In this document: positions 8,286 to 16,047 of the stretch, piece after piece
Numbering within the stretch: position 1 is the first letter of the stretch
How the letters are laid out: each line of letters starts with the position of its first letter
Assembly (NCBI GenBank): GCA_902785575.1
Contig: CACZZF010000004.1
Location: forward strand, 178,774-242,773
Source: an uncultured Bacteroidia bacterium
GTDB taxonomy: Bacteria; Bacteroidota; Bacteroidia; Bacteroidales; UBA932
DNA length: 64,000 nucleotides
Direction: 5' to 3'
The notes under the pieces: model-generated
Told to the model about the DNA's origin: nothing
What the model saw: the letters and a program-made list of their open reading frames with translations, nothing else
Databases searched by the model: none
Program-made: the position numbers and the translations under genes

Positions 8286-8614
8286 ATGTCGATAAAGTCA
8301 ATGCCTGTTTGGAAGTGGGCTCTGCTGTTGCTGGCCTCTTTCATCATGCTGTTCTCCTGTATGGACTTAGCGATGAGGCGGTGCGTCTCATTCCGATAGG
8401 CTGGATCCGATGGATTGGATGCGTCGCTGCCGCCGCTTGGATTCCGGCGTTGTATTCCGGCGTTGTATTCGGTCTTGGTCAAATGGATCGAGAAAAGCCC
8501 CGCCAAAGATGTCCCTAAGCGGAAGCCTCCATTATCGCCGTTATAATTGGAGCGGCGATATCGGCATATTTTATTATCAAATCAGTCCGGGCATCCAGAA
8601 CGGCAGGCCGGTAA
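8286..8614 (+). pseudogene. Decayed small membrane protein gene
   Basis: No single frame is open, but the plus-strand frames can be joined into one plausible membrane protein. An ATG at 8286 begins a signal- or TM-like run (Val-Trp-Lys-Trp-Ala-Leu-Leu-Leu-Leu-Ala-Ser-Phe). A shift near 8380 leads to a Trp/Ile/Ala-rich run, then a 13-base tandem duplication (8441-8453 and 8454-8466) moves the frame again. Removing one unit restores Leu-Tyr-Ser-Val-Leu-Val-Lys-Trp-Ile-Glu-Lys. After one further shift, a hydrophobic tail ends at a stop at 8612. The original family is not recognised. The reconstruction is by hand, so confidence is limited. Confidence 0.45.
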
Positions 8615-8622
8615 ATTTGACT

Positions 8623-9630
8623 TTACTGTAATATCGGGTTGATGATTTCCGTCAGGAGGTCGTTCTCGAGGAGGAAGCCGTCGTGGCCGAACTTCGAGGT
8701 GATACCGATTCGCCTCACACCAGGAATCATCGGAGCCCAAACGGCGCTCTCAGCGGGAGGGAATATCCCATCGGTGTCTATGGAAATAACTGTGGTATTG
8801 GCGGTTATCCTTCCAAGGGCGGCCTGCGTGCCACCTCTTCCTCGGCCAACATTGTGGCTATCCATCGCATTGGCTATGTACCAGTAAGAATAGGCGTCGA
8901 AGTTCCTGTTGACCAATTTGTCGCCCTGATGGCGCTCATAAGAGGCTGCCCTTCCGGCAAACAAACAATCCGGATCCGGCTCGCTTTGACGGATCTCAAA
9001 GCCTTCGAAACAGCGGTAGGAAATGAGCGCCTGAGCCCTCGCGCAGCGGAGTCCATTGGCGCCCCCAGAGAGATCTTTCGCCTCCCTGAAAGTCTGATCC
9101 GCTTCAAGCGCCATTCTTTGGGCTTCCATCCAGGCGGTCATCCAAGGGGATATCCTCGGAGCTGTCGCTATGAATAAAGCGTTCTTGAAAAGATCCGGCT
9201 CATCCACAGCCCATTCAATGGCTTGGAATCCCCCTATAGAGCTGCCGATTAAAAGGTCTATGCTCTTTATTCCCAAGTGTTTCCTGACAACCTGAGAGGC
9301 TCTTGTCATGTCCCTCATCGTCAGCGCCGGGAAATCGAACATATAAGGTTTTCCGGTCGCGGGATTGATTGAAGCCGGTCCTGTGCTGCCATAGGGGGAG
9401 CCGGGAATATTGGCACATATGACGAAATACTTATCGGTGTCGATTGCCTTTCCAGGGCCTACCATTCCAGGCCACCAATCCTCCGGATCACTGTTGGCTG
9501 TCAAAGCGTGGCATATCCACACCACCTTGCCATCTCTGGCCCCGGAAGTGTGATATACTATCTCCAGCGGCTCGATGGAGCCGCCGGCCTCAAGGTCAAA
9601 ACGATCGATTATGAGAGAATTGCGTCGCAT
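8623..9630 (-). CDS. metX: Homoserine O-acetyltransferase
   Basis: Transfers an acetyl group (or succinyl in some family members) to L-homoserine, the activation step of methionine synthesis, in the cytoplasm. The 335-residue alpha/beta-hydrolase fold has the nucleophile elbow Gly-Ser-Ser-Ile-Gly-Gly with Ser at residue 131, a late Asp in Ile-Asp-Thr-Asp-Gly-Ile-Phe-Pro and His in Phe-Gly-His-Asp-Gly-Phe, the expected triad. The oxyanion and substrate motif Asn-Ile-Pro-Gly-Ser-Pro-Tyr-Gly-Ser-Thr-Gly-Pro is typical of MetX. It starts 2 bases after the metY stop, so it is translated from the same mRNA. Acyl donor preference is not decided from sequence. Confidence 0.93.
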   Translation of the reverse strand: MRRNSLIIDRFDLEAGGSIEPLEIVYHTSGARDGKVVWICHALTANSDPEDWWPGMVGPGKAIDTDKYFVICANIPGSPYGSTGPASINPATGKPYMFDFPALTMRDMTRASQVVRKHLGIKSIDLLIGSSIGGFQAIEWAVDEPDLFKNALFIATAPRISPWMTAWMEAQRMALEADQTFREAKDLSGGANGLRCARAQALISYRCFEGFEIRQSEPDPDCLFAGRAASYERHQGDKLVNRNFDAYSYWYIANAMDSHNVGRGRGGTQAALGRITANTTVISIDTDGIFPPAESAVWAPMIPGVRRIGITSKFGHDGFLLENDLLTEIINPILQ

Positions 9631-9632
9631 TG

Positions 9633-10952
9633 TTAAGATTCTTCGCTTCGCTCAGAATGACAATGGGCGGCGGCGAGAGCTTGCTCGATGTCGTAGATGA
9701 TATCCTCCGGATCCTCCAGGCCGATGCTGAGACGCATCAGATCAGGGGCGATGCCGGCAGCCCTAAGCTGCTCGTCGGTCAGTTGACGATGGGTGTGGGA
9801 GGCGGGATGAAGGATGCATGAGTGACAGTCGGCCACATGGGTCTCGATCGTGATGAGTTTAAGGGAGTCCATGAAGCGATTGTCGAAATCCCTGCCGCCT
9901 TTGAGTCCGACGCACATCACTCCACTGAATGCCGACATGTATTTCTTCGCCAGCTCATGGTGAGGATCATTCTTCAAGCCAGGATATTTTACCCAAGCCA
10001 CATCCGGATGATTCTCAAGATATTCCGCTACCTTCATGGCGCTCTCGCTGTGCCTGGCTATGCGGACGTGCAGGCTCTGGAGACCCAGGTGAAGATAGAA
10101 TGCGTTCTGCGGGCTCTGGATGGAGCCAAGGTCCCTCATCAGCTGGCTCGTGGCCTTGGTGATGAAAGCCAGTTTCCCAAAGGCTTTGGTATATATCAAA
10201 CCGTGGTATGAAGGGTCGGGAGCGCAAAGACCGGGATACTTTTCAGTGTGGGCTTCCCAATCGAAATTACCGCTGTCCACCAAAGCTCCTCCCACGGCCA
10301 CACCGTGACCGTCCATGTATTTTGTGGTCGAATGGGTAACGATGTCGGCGCCAAATTCAAACGGCCTGCAAAGCACAGGGGTGGCAAAAGTATTGTCGAT
10401 GATGAACGGCACACCATGTGAGTGTGCGATTCTCGCGAACTTCTCAATATCAAGCATTTCCACACCAGGATTCGAAAGGGTTTCCCCGAACAGGAGCTTT
10501 GTGTTGGGCTTGAAAGCGGCGGAAATCTCTTCCTCCGAAGCGTCCGGAGATATGAAGGTGACCTCGATACCCATTTTGGGGAGGGTGGTACCGAGAAGAT
10601 TGAAAGTACCGCCATAAATGTTGCCGGTGCTGACCAAATGATCTCCGGCAGAGCATATATTCAAGCAAGCGAACAAGTTTGCCGCCTGGCCGGAGGATGT
10701 GAGCATCGCGGCGACACCGCCTTCAAGTTCAGCTATCTGGGCTGCCACGTGGTCGTTGGTGGGGTTCTGTAGCCTGGTGTAGAAATACCCGCTGTCCTCA
10801 AGGTCGAAAAGCCGGCCCATCTGGTCCGATGTCTCATACTTGAAAGTGGTGCTTTGGATGATGGGAATCTGCCTAGGCTCGCCCTTTCCGGGCTTGTAAC
10901 CAGCTTGTACGCACAATGTGCCTATCCCAGGAGTCCTTTTCTTCTTGTCCAT
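9633..10952 (-). CDS. metY: O-acetylhomoserine aminocarboxypropyltransferase
   Basis: PLP enzyme of the Cys/Met metabolism family that makes homocysteine from O-acetylhomoserine and sulfide. The 439-residue product has Tyr-Thr-Arg-Leu-Gln-Asn-Pro-Thr near residue 60, Ser-Ser-Gly-Gln-Ala near 87, Asp-Asn-Thr-Phe-Ala near 185 and the PLP lysine in Ser-Thr-Thr-Lys-Tyr-Met-Asp-Gly-His-Gly. Together with metX it forms the direct sulfhydrylation route. The last nine residues (Cys-His-Ser-Glu-Arg-Ser-Glu-Glu-Ser) come from a dispersed repeat that supplies the 3' end, so the native tail was probably replaced. No SAM riboswitch was seen in the 230-base upstream gap. Confidence 0.93.
   Translation of the reverse strand: MDKKKRTPGIGTLCVQAGYKPGKGEPRQIPIIQSTTFKYETSDQMGRLFDLEDSGYFYTRLQNPTNDHVAAQIAELEGGVAAMLTSSGQAANLFACLNICSAGDHLVSTGNIYGGTFNLLGTTLPKMGIEVTFISPDASEEEISAAFKPNTKLLFGETLSNPGVEMLDIEKFARIAHSHGVPFIIDNTFATPVLCRPFEFGADIVTHSTTKYMDGHGVAVGGALVDSGNFDWEAHTEKYPGLCAPDPSYHGLIYTKAFGKLAFITKATSQLMRDLGSIQSPQNAFYLHLGLQSLHVRIARHSESAMKVAEYLENHPDVAWVKYPGLKNDPHHELAKKYMSAFSGVMCVGLKGGRDFDNRFMDSLKLITIETHVADCHSCILHPASHTHRQLTDEQLRAAGIAPDLMRLSIGLEDPEDIIYDIEQALAAAHCHSERSEES
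9637..9662. repeat. Dispersed repeat forming the 3' end of metY
   Basis: The plus strand reads GATTCTTCGCTTCGCTCAG then AATGACA. This is a widespread dispersed sequence recognised by its translations (Cys-His-Ser-Glu-Arg-Ser-Glu-Glu or Leu-Ser-Glu-Ala-Lys-Asp-Leu). Variants occur at 18565-18658. Confidence 0.8.
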
Positions 10953-10988
10953 ATTGTAAGTTCTTTAAGTCTTTTTTGTAATGTCCGT

Positions 10989-10996
10989 CAAATATA
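10989..10996 (-). promoter_or_regulatory. Candidate -7 box for metY-metX
   Basis: The minus strand reads TATATTTG, an exact TAnnTTTG match 36 bases before the metY ATG. The -33 element is not clear. Confidence 0.45.
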
Positions 10997-11134
10997 GTGA
11001 TTTCCGCCCGAAAAAGAGTCAGGTCGGCGTTCCAAACCATTTTAGGCCGGTTTCGGCGAACAAAATAAATTGTTGTTGCGGATTTTTCCGTATTTTTTCG
11101 CATATTTGGAAGTGCCAATACGAAAGTGACACAA

Positions 11135-11158
11135 ACTATAATACTATAATACTATAAT
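11135..11158. repeat. Three tandem copies of ACTATAAT before susC
   Basis: ACTATAAT occurs at 11135-11142, 11143-11150 and 11151-11158, ending 25 bases before the SusC start. Each unit contains TATAAT. The unit could slip during replication and alter promoter or leader spacing, but this is only a possibility. Confidence 0.85.
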
Positions 11159-11183
11159 TATTACTCACTCAATTAATTATCTT

Positions 11184-14100
11184 ATGCGAACAAGAACAAC
11201 CTTGGCGTTAAAAGCGCTGCTTGTCGGTTTGTTCTTATGCGCTGGCTCTATAGCCTTCGCGCAGAAAACAGTCCGAGGTACGGTCAAGGATGTGAATGGA
11301 GAGCCGATTATCGGCGCCAGCATCCTGCTTGTCGAAGATGCCACCAAAGGCACGGTTTCGGACGAGAACGGAGATTTCACGATCACTGTCTCTTCGGGCA
11401 ACACCCTCAGGTTCTCTTCCATCGGTTTCATGACAAAAGAGGTCAAGGTAGGCGATCAGGCCGTTCTTGACATTGTTCTGGACACAGACATCAACCTCCT
11501 AGAAAACGTTGTGGTCATCGGTTACGGTACCGCACGCAAGGGAGACCTTACCGGATCTATTTCGAGCGTACGTGGGGAAAACGTCTCTGAGCGTTCCCAA
11601 ACCATGCTTTCCACCGCCCTACAGGGCCAGATAGCAGGTCTGCAGGTAACCCGTTCGGGCGGCGCTCCCGGATCATCCGGCACTCTTAGGATCCATGGTG
11701 TCACCACTATGTCGACCAACGATCCTCTCGTCATCATAGACGGAGTTCCCGGATCCATCAATGACGTGATTGCCGATGATGTTCAGGACATCGCGGTCCT
11801 CAAGGATGCCGCCTCAGCTTCAATCTACGGATCCAGAGCTGCGGCCGGTGTCATACTTATCACTACCAAACGCGCTCAGGAGAACAAATTCTCCGTGGAT
11901 TACAATTATTACTATGCGATTGACAAGCCGACCGCCAAGCCTAAGATGGCCGGCGCCGTCGAATGGATGAAGGTTGTCAATGACCTCAAGTACAATGATG
12001 GCGCGTCCAGTCCTTACTCCGAGTTCGCTGAGGATTACATCAACAGTTACGCTTCGAAGAACGCTTCGGATCCTTACACCTATCCTTCGACGGAATGGCT
12101 GGACGAAGTGCTTAAGAAGACAACTTCACACCAGCAGCACACGATCAGCGTCAACGGAGGCCAGGATAACCTCAAGACTAAGTTCACCATGAACTATCAG
12201 AAGGGCGAAGGTTATTATGCCAACAGAAGTTACGAGCGTTATTCCGGACGTCTGAACAATGACTGGCAGGTCTCCAAATGGCTCAAGGCGAATGTCGACC
12301 TTGACTTCTCCAAGAGCGAGTCCATTTCTCCTTCCAACAACAATGTCATGTATGTCACCTACGTCCTGGCTCCTATCTATGGTCCTTTCTGGGCTGACGG
12401 GTCTTATGCTGACGTGAAGGACGGAGGCAACATCATCGCATCCATCGACAAGGGAGGCACCAGCAACACCAACTACTACAAGTTCGGAGGGAAGATGCAG
12501 TTTGACATCAAGCCTTTCAGGGATTTGACCATAACAACGGTTTTCGCTCCCCGCTTCGCCTTCACCAAGGGCAAGACCTTCTCCAAGGCAGTCGCCGTGG
12601 AGACCAAGGCGGACGGTTCGGTCAGCACAAACCAGTGGCACAAGACGACCGATCTCTCCGAGACTAGGAACGACAATCATTCCTACACTTACCAGGCTTA
12701 TGCTAACTACGCTCACAAGTGGGGTGTCCATTCACTTAGCGCCATGGCCGGTTACGAGGGATATACCTATCAGTGGGAGAATCTCGGCGCCAGCCGTAAC
12801 AAGTACCAACTCGACAATTATCCGTACCTGAACATAGGTCCCGAGGACTATCAGTTCAACAGCGGTTCCGCCGGTCACAACGCCTACCAGTCGGTGTTCG
12901 GTCGTATCATATATTCCCTCAAGGATCGCTACATGCTCCAGGCGAACTTCCGTGCTGACGGTTCTTCTCGTTTCGCCAGTGAGTGCCGCTGGGGTTATTT
13001 CCCTTCAGTTTCCGCGGGTTGGGTCATCTCCGAGGAGCCTTGGTTCAGCAACAATTTCGTCTCTTACCTAAAACTCCGCGGATCATGGGGCCAGTTGGGT
13101 AACGAGCGTATCGGATCCGAATTCCCTTACCAGGCCGCCATCTCCTTCGGCAACAGTTACATGCTGAACAAGGACGGCAGCGTGACCGCCCTCCAGAACG
13201 CCGCTCAGGTTTACTACGCTTTCCGTGACATTACTTGGGAGACTACGACCTCTATCGGTGCCGGTGTGGATGCGACCTTCCTTGACGGCCGTCTCCGCTT
13301 CACGGGTGACATTTACCACAAAAAGACGGAGAATATGCTCCTCACCCTCGGATTCCCTTCATATGCCGGTTTCTCCGCCCCTGACCAGAATGCGGGTGAC
13401 ATGTTCACCAACGGATGGGATGTCGAAATCGGCTGGTCCGACAAGGTAGGAGACTTCTCTTACGGAATTTCTGCCAACCTCTCAGATTACCGCTCCAAGA
13501 TGGGTTACGTCGGTGACAAAAAGACCGTCAATGGCAACTACCTGATCGAAAAAGATTCGTACTACAACGAATGGTACATCTACAAGACCGACGGGCTGAT
13601 CATGACGAATGAGGAGCTCTACGGCGCTGACGGCAACAGGATCCCGACATATTCGAACAACGACAAGGCGGGAGACATCAAGTACGTTGATGTCAATGGT
13701 GACGGCAAGATCAATTCCGACGACAAGGTCAAGATGGGGAACTCCCTTCCTGAATATATCTATGGAGGCAATATCTTCATGGGGTGGAAGAACTGGGATT
13801 TCAACATGTCGTTCCAGGGTGTCGGACACCAGACTGTCATGGCCCAGTCCTGGTGGATCCAGCCTTACAAGGAGCAGTGGGGTGCGGTTCCCGAACTTCT
13901 TCTTGGTAACTATTGGAGGATCGGAGACGACGAGGCGAACAAGACAGCCAAGTATCCCCGCGTCACTTACACCAATACGGGTAGCCAGTACGCCGGCTCG
14001 GATTACTGGCTGTTCAACGGTGCGTATTTCCGTGTGAAGAACATCACGCTTGGCTACACCTTGCCTAAGTGGATCATGGAAAAGACCTTCATCAAGAATC

Positions 14101-14231
14101 TCCGTGTCTATGCCAACATCACGGATCTTCCAGCCATAAGTAAATATCCGAAGGGATGGGATCCTGAGTATCCCGTCAACGGAGATTACATCTCAACTTC
14201 ATTCATCATGGGTGTAAATGTCAAATTCTAA
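11184..14231 (+). CDS. SusC/RagA-family TonB-dependent outer-membrane transporter (locus 1)
   Basis: Outer-membrane barrel that imports an oligosaccharide or similar ligand with its SusD partner, powered by TonB. The 1015-residue product has a signal peptide (about 1-25), a carboxypeptidase-regulatory-like beta domain at about 28-105 (Gly-x-Val-Lys-Asp-x-Asn-Gly-Glu-Pro-Ile-Ile-Gly-Ala), a plug at about 110-230 (Ile-Asp-Gly-Val-Pro-Gly, then Ile-Tyr-Gly-Ser-Arg-Ala-Ala-Ala-Gly-Val-Ile) and a long barrel ending in an aromatic-rich strand with terminal Lys-Phe. There is no N-terminal STN domain, so control by an anti-sigma factor through this protein is not expected. It is followed after 15 bases by the SusD partner. 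Confidence 0.96.
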   Translation: MRTRTTLALKALLVGLFLCAGSIAFAQKTVRGTVKDVNGEPIIGASILLVEDATKGTVSDENGDFTITVSSGNTLRFSSIGFMTKEVKVGDQAVLDIVLDTDINLLENVVVIGYGTARKGDLTGSISSVRGENVSERSQTMLSTALQGQIAGLQVTRSGGAPGSSGTLRIHGVTTMSTNDPLVIIDGVPGSINDVIADDVQDIAVLKDAASASIYGSRAAAGVILITTKRAQENKFSVDYNYYYAIDKPTAKPKMAGAVEWMKVVNDLKYNDGASSPYSEFAEDYINSYASKNASDPYTYPSTEWLDEVLKKTTSHQQHTISVNGGQDNLKTKFTMNYQKGEGYYANRSYERYSGRLNNDWQVSKWLKANVDLDFSKSESISPSNNNVMYVTYVLAPIYGPFWADGSYADVKDGGNIIASIDKGGTSNTNYYKFGGKMQFDIKPFRDLTITTVFAPRFAFTKGKTFSKAVAVETKADGSVSTNQWHKTTDLSETRNDNHSYTYQAYANYAHKWGVHSLSAMAGYEGYTYQWENLGASRNKYQLDNYPYLNIGPEDYQFNSGSAGHNAYQSVFGRIIYSLKDRYMLQANFRADGSSRFASECRWGYFPSVSAGWVISEEPWFSNNFVSYLKLRGSWGQLGNERIGSEFPYQAAISFGNSYMLNKDGSVTALQNAAQVYYAFRDITWETTTSIGAGVDATFLDGRLRFTGDIYHKKTENMLLTLGFPSYAGFSAPDQNAGDMFTNGWDVEIGWSDKVGDFSYGISANLSDYRSKMGYVGDKKTVNGNYLIEKDSYYNEWYIYKTDGLIMTNEELYGADGNRIPTYSNNDKAGDIKYVDVNGDGKINSDDKVKMGNSLPEYIYGGNIFMGWKNWDFNMSFQGVGHQTVMAQSWWIQPYKEQWGAVPELLLGNYWRIGDDEANKTAKYPRVTYTNTGSQYAGSDYWLFNGAYFRVKNITLGYTLPKWIMEKTFIKNLRVYANITDLPAISKYPKGWDPEYPVNGDYISTSFIMGVNVKF

Positions 14232-14246
14232 AAAGGCGCTATCATT

Positions 14247-16043
14247 ATGAAAAAGATATTTTACTCGATATTTATGATTTCGGCGCTTCTGTTTACATCT
14301 TGCGTCGATTTGAATCTCAACCCGCTTTCAGAAGGATCCAGCGAGAACTGGTATTCATCCGCTTCCGAGATTGAGATGTCCCTGAACGATTTTTACCGCA
14401 CAGCGTTTTTCCCGATTGACGGTCAAGTCTGGGGTGATGACGCCGCATGGAGAAGCAATACCCAGTTGGTCTGGAACGGTACGATGACTTCCGAAAACAG
14501 TACGATTGGTACCCGTTGGCAGAACTATTACAAGGGAATCGCCAGGGCGCTGCGTATCATCAACAACCTGGATGCCAAGGGCGGCGACCTGGGTTTGAGT
14601 GATGCCAAACTGCAGCAGTATAAGGGAGAGGCGTATTTCTATCTGGGATACGCCTACGGAATGCTGGCTTTCCATTGGGGAGATGTCATCCTGGACAAGA
14701 CAGGAATGACTCTCGAAGAAGCGTATTCCGCCTCACGCTCACCCAAGTCGGAAGTCGTCGCATATTCCATGGAGTGCTTTGACAAGGCCGCGCAGATGCT
14801 TCCCTCGACTTACGGCGGCGTACAGCGCGCCACTAAGGGAATGGCTTATTCCTTTAAGGCCAGGATTGCCATATATAATGGCGATTACGCTACAGCGGCC
14901 ACGGCTGCGAAGGCTTGTATGGATCTCGGTGTATACTCCCTGCACGATAACTATGAGGATCTCTTCAATGCCGGAACCTCTCCGGAATGGATATTCGTGT
15001 TCAAGGGAGATTATGCCCTGAAACAGTATTATTGGTCGGCCAGTGACTGCCAGAACTACGCCCCCCGTCTTATCGGTGGTTGGGGCACCTGCGGTCCCAG
15101 TTACGAGCTTGTGTTCGCTTATCCTTGCACCGACGGTCTCCCGGTGGACGAGTCTCCTCTTTACAATCCGAAGGCCATTTTCGATCATCGCGATCCCCGC
15201 ATGGCGATGACGATCGCTCCTTTCGCTCAGCCGGAGTCAGAATGTGTCAAGAACGGCACTTACAAACCGGAAGATTATGAGTTCTGCGGATATGAGTTCA
15301 CTCCTTCTCCGTTGGCGAACAAGGTGAAGCGTATCTCTGACGGTGCCATGGTGTTCAACACTGATTCCAAGGCCTGCGCCCTGCATGCCGCATATAACGG
15401 TTTCTACTGGAAGAAGTATGTTGATCCGGCCAACTGGACTGCCGCCAACGGATGGAAGGGCATCAACGCCTATATCCATATGCGTTACGGCGATGTCCTG
15501 CTCATGTATGCCGAGGCAATGAACGAGCAGGGCAAGTGCGACCAGGCCGTACTTGACGCCACCATCAACAAACTTCGCGAGCGTGCTTACAAGGGTACCG
15601 GTATGGACTATCCGAGAGTAATGGCTGACGGTCAGGCCAAGCTTCGTACCATCATCCGTACCGAGCGTTTCATAGAGATGGCTTTCGAGGGTCATCGTTA
15701 TGAGGATTTGCTCAGGTGGAAAGTCGCCGAGGTCATCTTCAACCGTCCTGTTTATTATCTCGAACGTACATGGTCCGGAAACGGCAGTTGGGATGGCAAT
15801 CTTGCCTCCACGCCGGAAGCTTACCAGAAACTTGCGCAGCAGTGGCTCGACGGTAATTATCCGATTGGCGGTATTCCTGATATCGATGAGAACGGTCTCT
15901 GTGATTTGAAATATATGTTCGATAACGGATGGGTAGTTCAAGCGACAACCCGCCAGTTCGACAAGAACAGGGATTATCTCTGGCCTGTCCCCGCGGCGGA
16001 TATTCTTGTTAATCCCGCTCTTACTCAGAACCCTGGATATTAG
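14247..16043 (+). CDS. SusD/RagB-family outer-membrane lipoprotein (locus 1)
   Basis: Surface glycan-binding lid for the preceding SusC. The 598-residue protein has a lipobox ending at Cys 19 (Thr-Ser-Cys-Val), followed by Asp-Leu-Asn-Leu-Asn-Pro-Leu-Ser, typical of SusD. TPR-like helices include Ala-Leu-Arg-Ile-Ile-Asn-Asn-Leu and the aromatic segment Gly-Tyr-Ala-Tyr-Gly-Met-Leu-Ala-Phe. The C-terminal motif is Arg-Phe-Ile-Glu-Met-Ala-Phe-Glu-Gly-His-Arg-Tyr-Glu-Asp-Leu-Leu-Arg-Trp, the hallmark of RagB/SusD. Ligand not deducible. Confidence 0.96.
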   Translation: MKKIFYSIFMISALLFTSCVDLNLNPLSEGSSENWYSSASEIEMSLNDFYRTAFFPIDGQVWGDDAAWRSNTQLVWNGTMTSENSTIGTRWQNYYKGIARALRIINNLDAKGGDLGLSDAKLQQYKGEAYFYLGYAYGMLAFHWGDVILDKTGMTLEEAYSASRSPKSEVVAYSMECFDKAAQMLPSTYGGVQRATKGMAYSFKARIAIYNGDYATAATAAKACMDLGVYSLHDNYEDLFNAGTSPEWIFVFKGDYALKQYYWSASDCQNYAPRLIGGWGTCGPSYELVFAYPCTDGLPVDESPLYNPKAIFDHRDPRMAMTIAPFAQPESECVKNGTYKPEDYEFCGYEFTPSPLANKVKRISDGAMVFNTDSKACALHAAYNGFYWKKYVDPANWTAANGWKGINAYIHMRYGDVLLMYAEAMNEQGKCDQAVLDATINKLRERAYKGTGMDYPRVMADGQAKLRTIIRTERFIEMAFEGHRYEDLLRWKVAEVIFNRPVYYLERTWSGNGSWDGNLASTPEAYQKLAQQWLDGNYPIGGIPDIDENGLCDLKYMFDNGWVVQATTRQFDKNRDYLWPVPAADILVNPALTQNPGY

Positions 16044-16047
16044 CGGT

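Noticed and set aside
11135..11158. CRISPR-like array
   Set aside because: Units are only 8 bases and contiguous without spacers.
10953..11183. Possible SAM riboswitch upstream of metY
   Set aside because: No SAM-I or SAM-II-like core could be found on the minus strand; only a -7 box match is seen.
12126..12731. Antisense open frame of 201 codons inside SusC
   Set aside because: Shadow of the conserved barrel region; no start context or family similarity.
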